A model generated the notes under the pieces. The model was not told the DNA's origin. It was given only the letters and a program-made list of their open reading frames with translations, and searched no databases. A DNA stretch of 10,186 bases from Limnobacter sp. (GTDB taxonomy: Bacteria > Pseudomonadota > Gammaproteobacteria > Burkholderiales > Burkholderiaceae_B): NCBI GenBank assembly GCA_012032215.1, contig JAAURO010000034.1, positions 1 through 10,186 of the forward strand, in the 5' to 3' direction. The position numbers and the translations under genes are program-made. The first letter of the stretch is position 1. The number at the start of each line of letters is the position of its first letter. This document shows, in pieces, positions 1 to 7,406 of this stretch.

Positions 1-315
1 GCTGAAAAATCATAATATGGCATAGTCTTTCCGGTTCTGCTTTCTTGCCCTGGCACTTGGGACATGCCACCCGGCTAGGCGTTGCCCGAAACCCCCGCCT
101 GCTGCTTTACTTGCTCGGCGGCCGTTAACTCGCCCTCGGCGCCAGGCGCCTCGGTGCTCAAACATGCCCGGCCTTGATCCTTCGCAAGATAAAACCGCAG
201 ACGGCGGGCATCGCTTTAATCGCCGGGAGCCACACCCCACAGCGCCATGGCTCGAAAGCACCAGGTTTGCGCACAATGCTGTGCCGACTATGCCATATTA
301 CATTTTTCCCGCTAT
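1..315. repeat. Long copy of a dispersed inverted-end repeat (left edge cut by window)
   Basis: The ends are imperfect inverted repeats: 1-24 matches the reverse complement of 289-312 at 19 of 24 positions, and the match continues for three more bases inward (gtc). The right end (283-315) is identical over 33 bases to 9028-9060 of the short copy. The left part (1-49) and the block 244-282 also align to the short copy. Relative to that copy, about 197 bp (50-246 or 47-243, bounded by gcc on both sides) are extra and sit exactly at the base of the central hairpin. The extra segment is GC-rich, and I see no credible reading frame in it. The copy lies downstream of the minus-strand lipoprotein gene. 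It looks like a non-autonomous, MITE-like or palindromic intergenic element; no transposase is present. The left flank lies outside the window, so a target-site duplication cannot be tested here. Confidence 0.75.
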
Positions 316-413
316 AACCATCGGTGCCGTGTAGAGTGTCGCCTTCCCAGTGCCCTGTTTCGCTGTTCTCCAGTACGATGGCGTACCCGGCTTGGCAGCG
401 GGGTGTTGCAGCC
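316..413. other. Short gene-free spacer between repeat and lipoprotein gene
   Basis: No gene or terminator is evident. Read on the minus strand, 326-354 encodes GHWEGDTLHG, which resembles the segment around the first catalytic Asp of IS30-family transposases. The similarity covers only about ten residues, and no other transposase motif flanks it, so it may be a tiny remnant or chance. Confidence 0.3.
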
Positions 414-872
414 CTACTTTTTTGCTTCAAGCAGCACGCCGTACCACACAAACAGCAGTGTGTTCCCGGCCAGTAGAATCGGGCCGAAGCTTCTGCCGTT
501 TTGGCAACTTATGTCCAGGGTTTCAGAACGAATGTGTTTCCATTCTTCGGGGGTGTTCAATTGGTACCACGCAAAAAAAGAGCGTACCGCCTCATCTGGC
601 TTTTTCAATTCTGGGTAAGTGCAATCCATATCCTGGAAGCGAATCAACTCCGGGCTAACCGTCAATACGCTGCCAGGCAGGGCTAAAGCAGCTTCTTCTG
701 ACATGCCTGAAATCGGCGTGGAGTCCAGAATTCTAGATATGGTGTATTTGCCATTTTGTAATTTCAGCAGGCTTTGAGGTGGCGGATTTTTTTGACAACC
801 CGCAGAAAGGGAAAGTGCACCAAAGAGGGCCGCATATCGCAAAGCCCTGTATAAAAAACGAAGATTTAACAT
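414..872 (-). CDS. Small predicted lipoprotein of unknown function
   Basis: The product is about 152 residues. It begins with a basic n-region and a hydrophobic stretch ending in the lipobox LSAGC, with the acylated Cys at residue 26, so it should be exported and lipidated. The mature part has no family I recognise. It contains two further Cys residues (in MDCTY and ISCQN) that could form a disulfide. I chose the ATG at 872 because it gives a normal-length lipoprotein signal. An in-frame GTG at 902 overlaps the TGA of the upstream alpha-E gene as GTGA; this is typical of translational coupling and would add ten basic residues. Neither start has a strong ribosome binding site. The gene is the last of the ATP-grasp/alpha-E operon, which suggests, but does not show, a related envelope role. 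I see no terminator directly after it. Confidence 0.8.
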   Translation of the reverse strand: MLNLRFLYRALRYAALFGALSLSAGCQKNPPPQSLLKLQNGKYTISRILDSTPISGMSEEAALALPGSVLTVSPELIRFQDMDCTYPELKKPDEAVRSFFAWYQLNTPEEWKHIRSETLDISCQNGRSFGPILLAGNTLLFVWYGVLLEAKK

Positions 873-898
873 ACGGCGTGCTGGTTTTAGTGGCTGCT

Positions 899-1861
899 TC
901 ACCGCTTCACAACCGGCATTAAAAAGTCTTCACTGATTCGGTTTCCCAAATCGTTGATGCGTTCCAGAAAGTTGGTCAGCCAGGCATGCATGCCAGTGTA
1001 CAAAATGTCTTCAATGTCGCTGTAGCGCAGGTCGGCCAGTAGTTTGCCTACCCTGCGTTCGGTATCCAGTGAGTAGTCGTTGCGAACCCGTGCCAGGTTT
1101 TGGCTCATTTCATCCAGAGAACACACCAGCGAGCGTGGCATGTCGCCGCGCAAAATCAGAAGTTCGGCTACGCGCGCTGGGGTAATTACATCGCGGTACA
1201 CCTTGCGGTAGGTTTCAAAGGCCGACACCGAGCGCAGCACAGCGGCCCAGTGGTAGTAATCGGCGTGGGGATCGGTGTGTTGCAGGTGGGGCAGGGGCGT
1301 AAAGGGCATGCTGTTGAACTTTACATCCAGCAGACGAGCGGTGTTGTCGGCCCGCTCTAAAAAAGTGCCCAACCGTGTGAAGTGAAAGGAATCGTCTTTG
1401 AGCATAGTGCCAATGGCAACGCCCCGGCTTAAGTGGCTGCGGAATTTTATCCATTCAAAAAATTCGGAGGGGTCGCGTTCCAGAACATCGGTAGCCAGAA
1501 TTTTTTGCAATTCCAGCCAGGTGGAGTTGTGGGTTTCCCAAACCTCGGTGGTAAGCGTACCGCGCACGGCGCGCGCGTTTTCGCGGGCGGCTTGCACACA
1601 GCAGTAAATGCTGCCTGGATTGGTGGAGTCGTTCACCATGAAATCCAGCACTGCTTTGGGGCTTATGTCGCCGTGGCGTTCGGTAAAAGCGGCTTCTAAT
1701 TCGCTGAGGGTAAGCAGGCCACGCCAGCCCTGTTCGTTGTGTTTTTTGCTTTGTGACAGCAAGCTGGTCTGCACGTTGACATCCAGGATGCGGGCGGTGT
1801 TTTCGGCCCGTTCCATGTAGCGTGCCATCCAGAACAGGTGGTCAGCGGTGCGGCTTAGCAT
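899..1861 (-). CDS. Alpha-E domain protein (DUF403)
   Basis: The protein is 320 residues, a full-length member of the all-helical alpha-E family. The N-terminus MLSRTADHLFWMARYMERAEN (residues 1-21) is the family signature. A second related helix, FLERADNTARLLDV, lies at about 167-180. Other conserved segments are NPGSIYCCVQAARENAR (81-97) and LILRGDMPRSL (235-245). The biochemical role is not established. Comparative genomics groups alpha-E proteins with circularly permuted ATP-grasp and transglutaminase-like proteins, in a predicted peptide-ligation or peptide-modification system. The start is well supported: AGGAG lies about 7 nt upstream of the ATG. It begins 36 nt after the ATP-grasp stop, so the two are almost certainly cotranscribed. 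Its stop overlaps a possible GTG start of the lipoprotein gene. Confidence 0.95.
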   Translation of the reverse strand: MLSRTADHLFWMARYMERAENTARILDVNVQTSLLSQSKKHNEQGWRGLLTLSELEAAFTERHGDISPKAVLDFMVNDSTNPGSIYCCVQAARENARAVRGTLTTEVWETHNSTWLELQKILATDVLERDPSEFFEWIKFRSHLSRGVAIGTMLKDDSFHFTRLGTFLERADNTARLLDVKFNSMPFTPLPHLQHTDPHADYYHWAAVLRSVSAFETYRKVYRDVITPARVAELLILRGDMPRSLVCSLDEMSQNLARVRNDYSLDTERRVGKLLADLRYSDIEDILYTGMHAWLTNFLERINDLGNRISEDFLMPVVKR

Positions 1862-1897
1862 GGGGTGGCTCCTGTGTTCTGAGGGGGCTGAAACGGC

Positions 1898-3319
1898 TCA
1901 TGGTTCGAGTACCCAAGTGTCTTTGGTGCCACCGCCCTGGCTGCTGTTTACTATCAGCGAGCCTTCGGTAAGGGCTACGCGGCTTAACCCTCCGGGAATC
2001 AGTTTGATGGTGCTGCCCGACAGCACAAACGGGCGTAAATCGATGTGGCGCGGTGCCAGGCCAGAGTCTGTAAACGTGGGGCAGGTGGAAAGCGCCAACG
2101 TGGGTTGCGCAATAAAGTTAGCGGGGTTGGCAATCAGTTTGTTCCGAAAATCTTCTATTTCTGCCTTGGTGGAAGCAGGGCCTACCAACATGCCATATCC
2201 GCCGGAACCATGCACTTCCTTCACCACCAGTTCCGGCAGTTTGGCAAGCACCTCTTTCAGCGCTTCAGGTTCGCGGCAGCACCAGGTGGGTACGTTTTGA
2301 ATAATGGGTTCTTCCGACAGATAAAAGCGAATCATTTCGGGTACGTAGGGGTAAATGGACTTGTCGTCTGCTACCCCCGTGCCAATCGCATTTGCCAGGG
2401 TGACGTTGCCTGCACGGTACACAGACAGCAAACCGGGTACGCCCAATTGGGAGTCTTTGCGGAAAACCTGCGGGTCGATGTAGTCGTCGTCGATGCGGCG
2501 GTAAATGACGTCTACCCGTTTTGGGCCTTTGGTGGTGCGCATGTACAGCACGGTGTCTTCTACAAACAGGTCTTTGCCCTCTACCAGTTCTATGCCCATT
2601 TGCTGCGCCAGAAAAGCGTGCTCGAAGTAGGCCGAGTTGTACATGCCCGGTGTGAGCAGCACCACGGTGGGGTCGGAAGAGCTACCGGTTGTCACAGAGC
2701 GCAGGGTTTCCAGCAGGTAATCGGGGTAGTGTTCTACGGGGGCTACGCGGTTGCGCGCAAACAGTTCTGGAAACAGGCGCATCATCATCTTGCGGTTTTC
2801 CAGCATGTAGCTTACGCCAGAAGGCACACGCAGGTTGTCTTCCAGCACATAGTACTGCCCTGCATCGGTACGCACCAGGTCAATGCCTGCCACGTGGGCG
2901 TAGATGTCGCCGACTACTTTCACGCCCTGCATGTCTGGCCGATATTGCGCGTTGCCTGTTACCTGCGATTCAGGAATGATTTTTTCTTTCAGAATACGCT
3001 GTTCGTTGTAGATGTCTTTCAGAAACAGATTGAGGGCTTGCACGCGCTGTTTTAATCCGCTGGCCAGCATGTGCCAGTCAGTGGCGGGAATAATGCGCGG
3101 CACGGTGTCGAAGGGAATGAGCCGCTCGGTGCCCTGCAAATCGCCATACACTGCAAAGGTAATGCCAACACGCCGAAAAATCAGATCGGCTTCTGCCCGT
3201 TTGTTGGCAAGCGCTTCTTCGGACTGGTGTGCCAGCCAGTCGGCAAACGCCGTGTAGTGGGGGCGCACTTGCTGGTCGGCTTCGTGCATTTCATCAAACG
3301 GTTTGGGTTTGGTTTGCAT
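1898..3319 (-). CDS. Circularly permuted ATP-grasp protein (DUF404/DUF407)
   Basis: The protein is 473 residues and intact. Recognisable family segments in order are YYVLEDNLRVPSGVSYMLEN (156-175), TPGMYNSAYFEH (223-234), RRIDDDYIDP (274-283), NAIGTGVADDK (310-320), the glycine-rich nucleotide loop KEVHGSGGYGMLVGP (367-381), HIDLRPF (425-431) and the C-terminal NSSQGGGTKDTWVL (458-471). ATP-grasp enzymes join a carboxylate to an amine or thiol through an acyl-phosphate. For this permuted subfamily a peptide-ligase role is predicted, and the substrate is unknown. It is the first gene of the ATP-grasp, alpha-E, lipoprotein set. The common transglutaminase partner is not among the genes directly downstream. 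The ATG at 3319 has no strong Shine-Dalgarno sequence. Its upstream gap contains possible promoter elements, described separately. Confidence 0.95.
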   Translation of the reverse strand: MQTKPKPFDEMHEADQQVRPHYTAFADWLAHQSEEALANKRAEADLIFRRVGITFAVYGDLQGTERLIPFDTVPRIIPATDWHMLASGLKQRVQALNLFLKDIYNEQRILKEKIIPESQVTGNAQYRPDMQGVKVVGDIYAHVAGIDLVRTDAGQYYVLEDNLRVPSGVSYMLENRKMMMRLFPELFARNRVAPVEHYPDYLLETLRSVTTGSSSDPTVVLLTPGMYNSAYFEHAFLAQQMGIELVEGKDLFVEDTVLYMRTTKGPKRVDVIYRRIDDDYIDPQVFRKDSQLGVPGLLSVYRAGNVTLANAIGTGVADDKSIYPYVPEMIRFYLSEEPIIQNVPTWCCREPEALKEVLAKLPELVVKEVHGSGGYGMLVGPASTKAEIEDFRNKLIANPANFIAQPTLALSTCPTFTDSGLAPRHIDLRPFVLSGSTIKLIPGGLSRVALTEGSLIVNSSQGGGTKDTWVLEP

Positions 3320-3426
3320 GGTTTTCTATTCAGGGCCCTGGGGTTGTGGATTATCTTGCATGTTTTGTGCCAGTAACACCATACCCGTTTTTGGAGGACG
3401 GTGCTTCTCGCACCTTGTCATGCGGG
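3320..3426 (-). promoter_or_regulatory. Gap upstream of the ATP-grasp operon with possible promoter elements
   Basis: On the minus strand, 3372-3357 reads TGGCACAAAACATGCA. This matches the sigma-54 -24/-12 pattern (TGGCAC-N5-TTGCW) except for one base, and has the required 10-bp gap between GG and GC. It would start transcription about 25-30 nt before the ATG at 3319. A sigma-70-like GATAAT also lies at 3355-3350, with only a poor -35. A small hairpin (3400-3414, 5-bp stem, 5-nt loop) follows comEC but has no T-tract, so it is not a convincing terminator. Sigma-54 promoters need an activator, and no site for one is evident here. Confidence 0.3.
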
Positions 3427-5814
3427 CTATTCAGCCATGCGCCACAGGCGTTTGCGGGCGTTGCGTGCGGTTTCAGCCTGTGGCTGCGCACTTTTTTGCT
3501 GCCAGTCTGGTGCACTGTCGCGAAATGAAAGTGCAATAGCCCCGCTTTGCGCGGAATTTAACACCGGTATGCCACGCAGCACATAGCGCTGCATGACTTG
3601 TTGGTGGGGGTGGCCGTAGTGGTTTTTCCAGCCCGATTGAACAATTGCCAGGCGGGGTTGCACGGCTTGCAAAAAACCGGGCGTAGACGATGTTTTAGAG
3701 CCGTGGTGTGGCACCACCAGCACCTGCGCCTGCAAAGAACCGGGGGGCGTGGCAAGTAGCAAGGCCTCTTCGTAGTCTGCTTCGATGTCGCCTGTCAAAA
3801 GCAGACTGCCGTATGGAGACTCCACCCGCAACAGGCAGGCATGGTTGTTCGATTTTTTTTGGTAAGCAGGGTGTTCTGGTGGTAAGCCGAGGGGTGTAAA
3901 GCTTACGCCATCCCAGACCCAGGGTTTTTTGTGCTGGCAGGCGCTGGCAGGAATGTGCAGTTGTTCTGCCTGGGTGTTTAAGGAGTGGTTTGCAGGCAGA
4001 GCACTTACAAATTCCTGAACCGGCACACTGCCCAGCAAATAGCCCGCGCCGCCACTGTGATCAGAATCTGCGTGGCTAAGCCACAGGGCATCTATGCTTA
4101 ATCGGCCTTGTGCCTTCAGGCTGGGCAGCATGACCGATCGGCCAGAATCCAGAAAAGGCGGGTAGGCCGGGCCAGTGTCGAACACCAACGTGTGGTGGGG
4201 GGTCAGCACCAAAGTGGCGCCGCCTTGGCCAATATCTGGAAACAACACCTCGAATTCGCCCTGTTCAAGTGCCGCTGGTGGCAACAAAGGCCACATCAAA
4301 GGCAGCACCAGCAGGGGCCAACCCAAAAAACGCGGGGCCAGGTTGCGGGGCAACAGCAGCAACAGTGCACCCAGGCTGGAGAGCACAAACGCCCCAATAC
4401 TGGGGGCCGGCAAGGGCGCAGTGGCTTGGCCGCTTTGGCTGAGTGCGTGCAGAAACCCTTCTTGCCACTGCAGGCTGTCTGCTGCCAGCAACAACAGGGT
4501 GTGCGAGCGCAGCACCGACCCCACCAAGGCCAGCGGGGTTGATACAAAACTCATTAAAGGAATGCTCAGGGCATTGGCAACAGGGCTTACCAGGCTTTGG
4601 CTGTGAAACAGCAAGGCGCTTAGGGGCAGCAGCCCAAGTGTGACGTGGTATTGCCCCTGCATGGCCGCTTTCAGCCCGGCAAAGCGGCTGTGCCGGTACA
4701 CCACCAGCCCGGCGGCGGGCAGAGTAAGCGCCAGCAGTGCTCCAAAAGACAACTGCCACCCAACATCCAGCACCTGCATCGGGTTTGCCAGCAAGGTAAC
4801 ACTTGCTGCCAACGCCAGGGCGGCAAGGCCGCCAAGTGTTCGCCCACTGCGTGCTGCCAGCACAAACCCGCACAGCATAAGGCAGGTGCGCGCAGCGGGA
4901 GGCTGAAATCCGGTTACCAAGGCATACAGCACGGCCAGTGCCAATGCCAGCCATTGGCCACGCGCTTTGCTTTTGAAGGCAAAGCCCAGCAGCACGCCCA
5001 GCGCATGAAACAACAAGGTAATGTGCACACCCGAAACCGCCACCAGGTGGGCAATGCCCGTGTTGGCATACAGGTCGCGCTCTTCTGGCAAAACCAGGCC
5101 CTGGTCGCCAATCGAAAGTGCTGCAACCAGTGGCAATTGTGGGTGGCCTTGCAGGGTGTTGGTCAGCATTTGCCCCCATTGCTGTTGCAGCCAGGCGGGT
5201 AACTGCACCATGTTGGGGCGTTTGGGGGTGTGGTTTTGCACGTGCCTGATTTGCCCGTGCGCTTTCCAGTCTTGCATGAAGTAGTGTTGCTCGCGGTCGA
5301 AGCCGTGAAATTGCAACTTCCCACGCGGGCTTTTAAGCTGCACCTCTGCCACCAGTGTGTCGCCCACAGAAAACGGAAGGGGTTTATTGGTATCCGGGTT
5401 GGGGGTTTGTGGCAGGTCGGATGGTGCAAAATCCAGCCGAATTACACTGCCTTGGGCCAGGCAGTCGCTTGGGGTTTGCAGCAGTGCCTCGAAGCGCGGG
5501 CCGTGGTCGGACAAATAGCTGCGGGTTAGGGTTAGATGCAGTGTGCGGGTTTGTCCGTGGCAGTTGGCGGGCAGGCGGCCGTGCAGTTTTTCGGGCACCT
5601 GGATGCCCAGCAAAAACAGGGTAATGCTTAGGCCAGTGCCAAAAGCAGCCAGGGTGTGCAGGGTGTGGGCGGGTGATTTTTTCCAGCCCAAAATGCACAG
5701 CGCAGGCAATATCGCAAGTAGCCAAGGCGAAAGCTCCGGCCAGCCTGGCAGGTGCAACAGCACCACAGCGGCAAGAATTTGACCAGACACAAACGCCAGA
5801 ATGCGGGGGTGCAC
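3427..5814 (-). CDS. comEC: DNA internalization channel protein ComEC/Rec2
   Basis: With the GTG start at 5814 the protein is 795 residues, normal for full-length proteobacterial ComEC. It is an inner-membrane protein that forms the channel for single-stranded DNA uptake in natural transformation. The N-terminus has transmembrane helices and a soluble DUF4131-like region. The central competence domain carries GIAHLVAVSGVHI (about 253-265), GFQPPAARTCLMLCG and LDVGWQLSFGALLAL. The C-terminal metallo-beta-lactamase domain starts at DIGQGGATLV (about 527) and contains FDTG, SHADSDHSGG (about 580-589), LLLTGDIE and VPHHGSK (about 701-707), so the metal-binding residues are present. I chose the GTG because AAAGG lies 7 nt upstream; an in-frame TTG at 5850 lacks such a site. 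The gene follows tatD by about 48 nt and is probably cotranscribed with it. No frameshift is seen. Confidence 0.96.
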   Translation of the reverse strand: MHPRILAFVSGQILAAVVLLHLPGWPELSPWLLAILPALCILGWKKSPAHTLHTLAAFGTGLSITLFLLGIQVPEKLHGRLPANCHGQTRTLHLTLTRSYLSDHGPRFEALLQTPSDCLAQGSVIRLDFAPSDLPQTPNPDTNKPLPFSVGDTLVAEVQLKSPRGKLQFHGFDREQHYFMQDWKAHGQIRHVQNHTPKRPNMVQLPAWLQQQWGQMLTNTLQGHPQLPLVAALSIGDQGLVLPEERDLYANTGIAHLVAVSGVHITLLFHALGVLLGFAFKSKARGQWLALALAVLYALVTGFQPPAARTCLMLCGFVLAARSGRTLGGLAALALAASVTLLANPMQVLDVGWQLSFGALLALTLPAAGLVVYRHSRFAGLKAAMQGQYHVTLGLLPLSALLFHSQSLVSPVANALSIPLMSFVSTPLALVGSVLRSHTLLLLAADSLQWQEGFLHALSQSGQATAPLPAPSIGAFVLSSLGALLLLLPRNLAPRFLGWPLLVLPLMWPLLPPAALEQGEFEVLFPDIGQGGATLVLTPHHTLVFDTGPAYPPFLDSGRSVMLPSLKAQGRLSIDALWLSHADSDHSGGAGYLLGSVPVQEFVSALPANHSLNTQAEQLHIPASACQHKKPWVWDGVSFTPLGLPPEHPAYQKKSNNHACLLRVESPYGSLLLTGDIEADYEEALLLATPPGSLQAQVLVVPHHGSKTSSTPGFLQAVQPRLAIVQSGWKNHYGHPHQQVMQRYVLRGIPVLNSAQSGAIALSFRDSAPDWQQKSAQPQAETARNARKRLWRMAE

Positions 5815-5862
5815 TTGATGGCCTTTACCCAAAGCGCACAGTGTAGGCAAAGGCGCTGGGGA

Positions 5863-6660
5863 CTACCCCAACGAGTGATGCCTATTGACCAAAGCGGGTA
5901 ATACCCTGTGCGCGTTGGCCTGCGTAATTGCGCTGAGCTCCGAAAGACCAATGCCGCGCAAGCTGGCCAGATTTTCTGCAATGCGGTGCAGGTGGCAGGG
6001 TTCGTTGCGCTGGTGGTTTATCCATTCGGGGGCAATGTCTGGGCCATCGGTTTCCAGCACCAGGGCTTGGGCTGGCAGCAGGGCTGCCAGGCGGCGTATC
6101 TGGTGGGCCCGGCTAAAAGTGCTTGCGCCCCCAAAGCCCAGGCACATGTTCAGTTTCAAAAACTGGTCTGCCTGTTGCAGGCTGCCGTTAAAGGCGTGGG
6201 CAATCCCGCTGCAGGGGCGGTAACGGCGCAAACCCTTCAAAATGTGGTCTTGGGCTTTGCGGATGTGCATGACAACCGGCAGGTTAAATTCAGCCGCCAG
6301 TTCCAGTTGCGCGTAAAAAAAAGTGGTTTGGCGCGGCAGGTCGGGGTTGGGTACAAAGGCATCCAGGCCAATTTCGCCAATCCCCGCAAAAAGAGGGTCT
6401 GCCAGTGCCTGGGCAACGGCTGTTTTTAGCACTTGTAAATCGGAATCTGTGCAGGCGTGCACAAACACGGGGTGAATACCCAGGCAATACACCGCACCGG
6501 GGGTTTGCCGGGCCAAGTTTTGCACGGTGCCAAAATTGCGGGGGTGTACTGCAGGCAGCACGAACGCGTTAACATGGTTGCTTCGCGCACGTGCAAGCAC
6601 CTCGTTGCGGTCGTTGCTGTATTGGTCGGCATCCAGGTGCAGGTGTGTGTCTGTCCACAT
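5863..6660 (-). CDS. tatD: TatD-family metal-dependent hydrolase/DNase
   Basis: The protein is 265 residues, the usual size for TatD/YcfH proteins, which are TIM-barrel phosphoesterases, several with 3'-5' exonuclease activity. The metal ligands are all visible: H6 and H8 (DTHLHLD), E96 (GEIGLD), H132 (VMHIRKA), H155 (IAHAFNGS) and D205 (ETDGPD). The GIHP motif is at 61-64. The ATG at 6660 is chosen because MWTDTHLHLD aligns with the family N-terminus; upstream in-frame sequence is unrelated and reads antisense to the DUF2062 gene. No clear ribosome binding site precedes the ATG. comEC follows directly, which may couple a nuclease with DNA uptake, though TatD genes have many neighbours. The substrate is not known from sequence. 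Confidence 0.93.
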   Translation of the reverse strand: MWTDTHLHLDADQYSNDRNEVLARARSNHVNAFVLPAVHPRNFGTVQNLARQTPGAVYCLGIHPVFVHACTDSDLQVLKTAVAQALADPLFAGIGEIGLDAFVPNPDLPRQTTFFYAQLELAAEFNLPVVMHIRKAQDHILKGLRRYRPCSGIAHAFNGSLQQADQFLKLNMCLGFGGASTFSRAHQIRRLAALLPAQALVLETDGPDIAPEWINHQRNEPCHLHRIAENLASLRGIGLSELSAITQANAHRVLPALVNRHHSLG

Positions 6661-6675
6661 AAAAAGCAGTGTGCC

Positions 6676-7239
6676 ATGTTCCGCCGTAAAATCCGCAGAT
6701 TTATTGTAGCCCCCGGCTTTTTTGATCGTTACTGGTTTACCCGCAAGCTTAAGCCTTGGTTGGGGCACCCCGCGCTGTGGGCCATTAACCGCCGATCGGT
6801 AGCTGGTGCGGTGGCGGCAGGGCTTTTTTGTGGTTTGATTCCTGGCCCGTTTCAGCTGTTTGGCACGCTGATTTGGGTAAGCGTGGTGCGGGTTAATTTG
6901 CCGCTGGCTTACGCGGTTACACTGTATACCAACCCGCTCACCATTGTGCCTTTGTACCTGTTTGCTTTGGCCTATGGCCATTTTATTCTGGGCAGCACAG
7001 GTGCGCACTCCCTGCCGCCTGTGCCGCACTGGAATTGGCACGCCTGGGGTGAATCGTTGGGGCAGTTTACCGATTGGTTGCTGAATTTGGGCCCAGCCCT
7101 GGCGGTGGGCTTGCCTGCAACCATGCTGACCTTTTCGGTGGTGGGGTATTGTCTGGTGCGGTTGTTCTGGAATGTGGCGGTGCGCCTGGCGGTGCTGCGG
7201 CGTAAAAAACGTGCGACACCCAGGGTGCAGCACGGGTAA
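6676..7239 (+). CDS. DUF2062 integral membrane protein
   Basis: The protein is 187 residues. The DUF2062 pattern is clear: a basic N-terminus with WLGHPALWAINRRSVAGAVA (28-47), then AGLFCGLIPGPFQ (48-60), a hydrophobic helix, and the hallmark YTNPLTIVPLY (84-94). Further hydrophobic helices lie at about 137-166, followed by a basic tail (RRKKRATPR). It is an inner-membrane protein of unknown function; no enzymatic residues can be named. The ATG at 6676 fits the family N-terminus but has no strong Shine-Dalgarno sequence. It is transcribed divergently from tatD with only 15 bp between the start codons, so at least one promoter must lie inside the opposite gene. A T8 run at 7252-7259 lies just downstream, but I see no stable hairpin directly before it. 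Confidence 0.92.
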   Translation: MFRRKIRRFIVAPGFFDRYWFTRKLKPWLGHPALWAINRRSVAGAVAAGLFCGLIPGPFQLFGTLIWVSVVRVNLPLAYAVTLYTNPLTIVPLYLFALAYGHFILGSTGAHSLPPVPHWNWHAWGESLGQFTDWLLNLGPALAVGLPATMLTFSVVGYCLVRLFWNVAVRLAVLRRKKRATPRVQHG

Positions 7240-7293
7240 CAGTAGCAAGGGTTTTTTTTGTTCAAATAATTTGAATAAATACAAAAGTGAATT

Positions 7294-7319
7294 TTTGTAC
7301 ACAACATGGCGTGTACAAA
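7294..7319. promoter_or_regulatory. Inverted repeat upstream of the FMN reductase gene (possible operator)
   Basis: TTTGTACAC (7294-7302) and GTGTACAAA (7311-7319) are perfect 9-bp inverted repeats separated by 8 nt. The site lies about 90-110 bp before the reductase start and overlaps weak promoter-like hexamers (TTGTAC at 7295, TATCTT at 7321). The arrangement suits a dimeric repressor or activator. A second small palindrome, TTCAAA-N3-TTTGAA, lies at 7261-7275. No regulator gene is in the window to assign. Confidence 0.4.
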
Positions 7320-7406
7320 GTATCTTGTGCAGGAATTCTGTGCTGCGTGTTTGCCAAATGGCGGCATTTCATGCGGTTTTTTTATTACAACGTATTGGAG
7401 CTTTGT

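Noticed and set aside
10..276. Open frames across the long repeat copy on both strands
   Set aside because: Arg/Cys-rich sequences with no ribosome binding site that cross the repeat boundaries; not credible genes.
1..315. Integron attC site or CRISPR repeat
   Set aside because: No GTTRRRY core pair in the right place, no integrase, and no regularly spaced repeats.
2045..3055. Long plus-strand open frame opposite the ATP-grasp gene
   Set aside because: It is antisense to a well-recognised protein, has low-complexity His/Gln-rich content and no family motif; a shadow frame.
4265..5179. Long minus-strand open frame inside comEC
   Set aside because: Alternative frame of comEC with Ala/Arg/Cys-rich composition; the comEC frame carries all the motifs.
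7211..7259. Terminator after the DUF2062 gene
   Set aside because: A T8 run exists, but the nearest hairpin is interrupted and about 18 nt away from it.
6661..7302. In-frame upstream extension of tatD to 7302
   Set aside because: It runs antisense through the DUF2062 gene and shows no TatD similarity before MWTDTHLHLD.
7340..7383. Terminator or attenuator before the reductase (aaatg/cattt and a T7 run)
   Set aside because: The possible stems are only 4-5 bp and not adjacent to the T-run; too weak to call.
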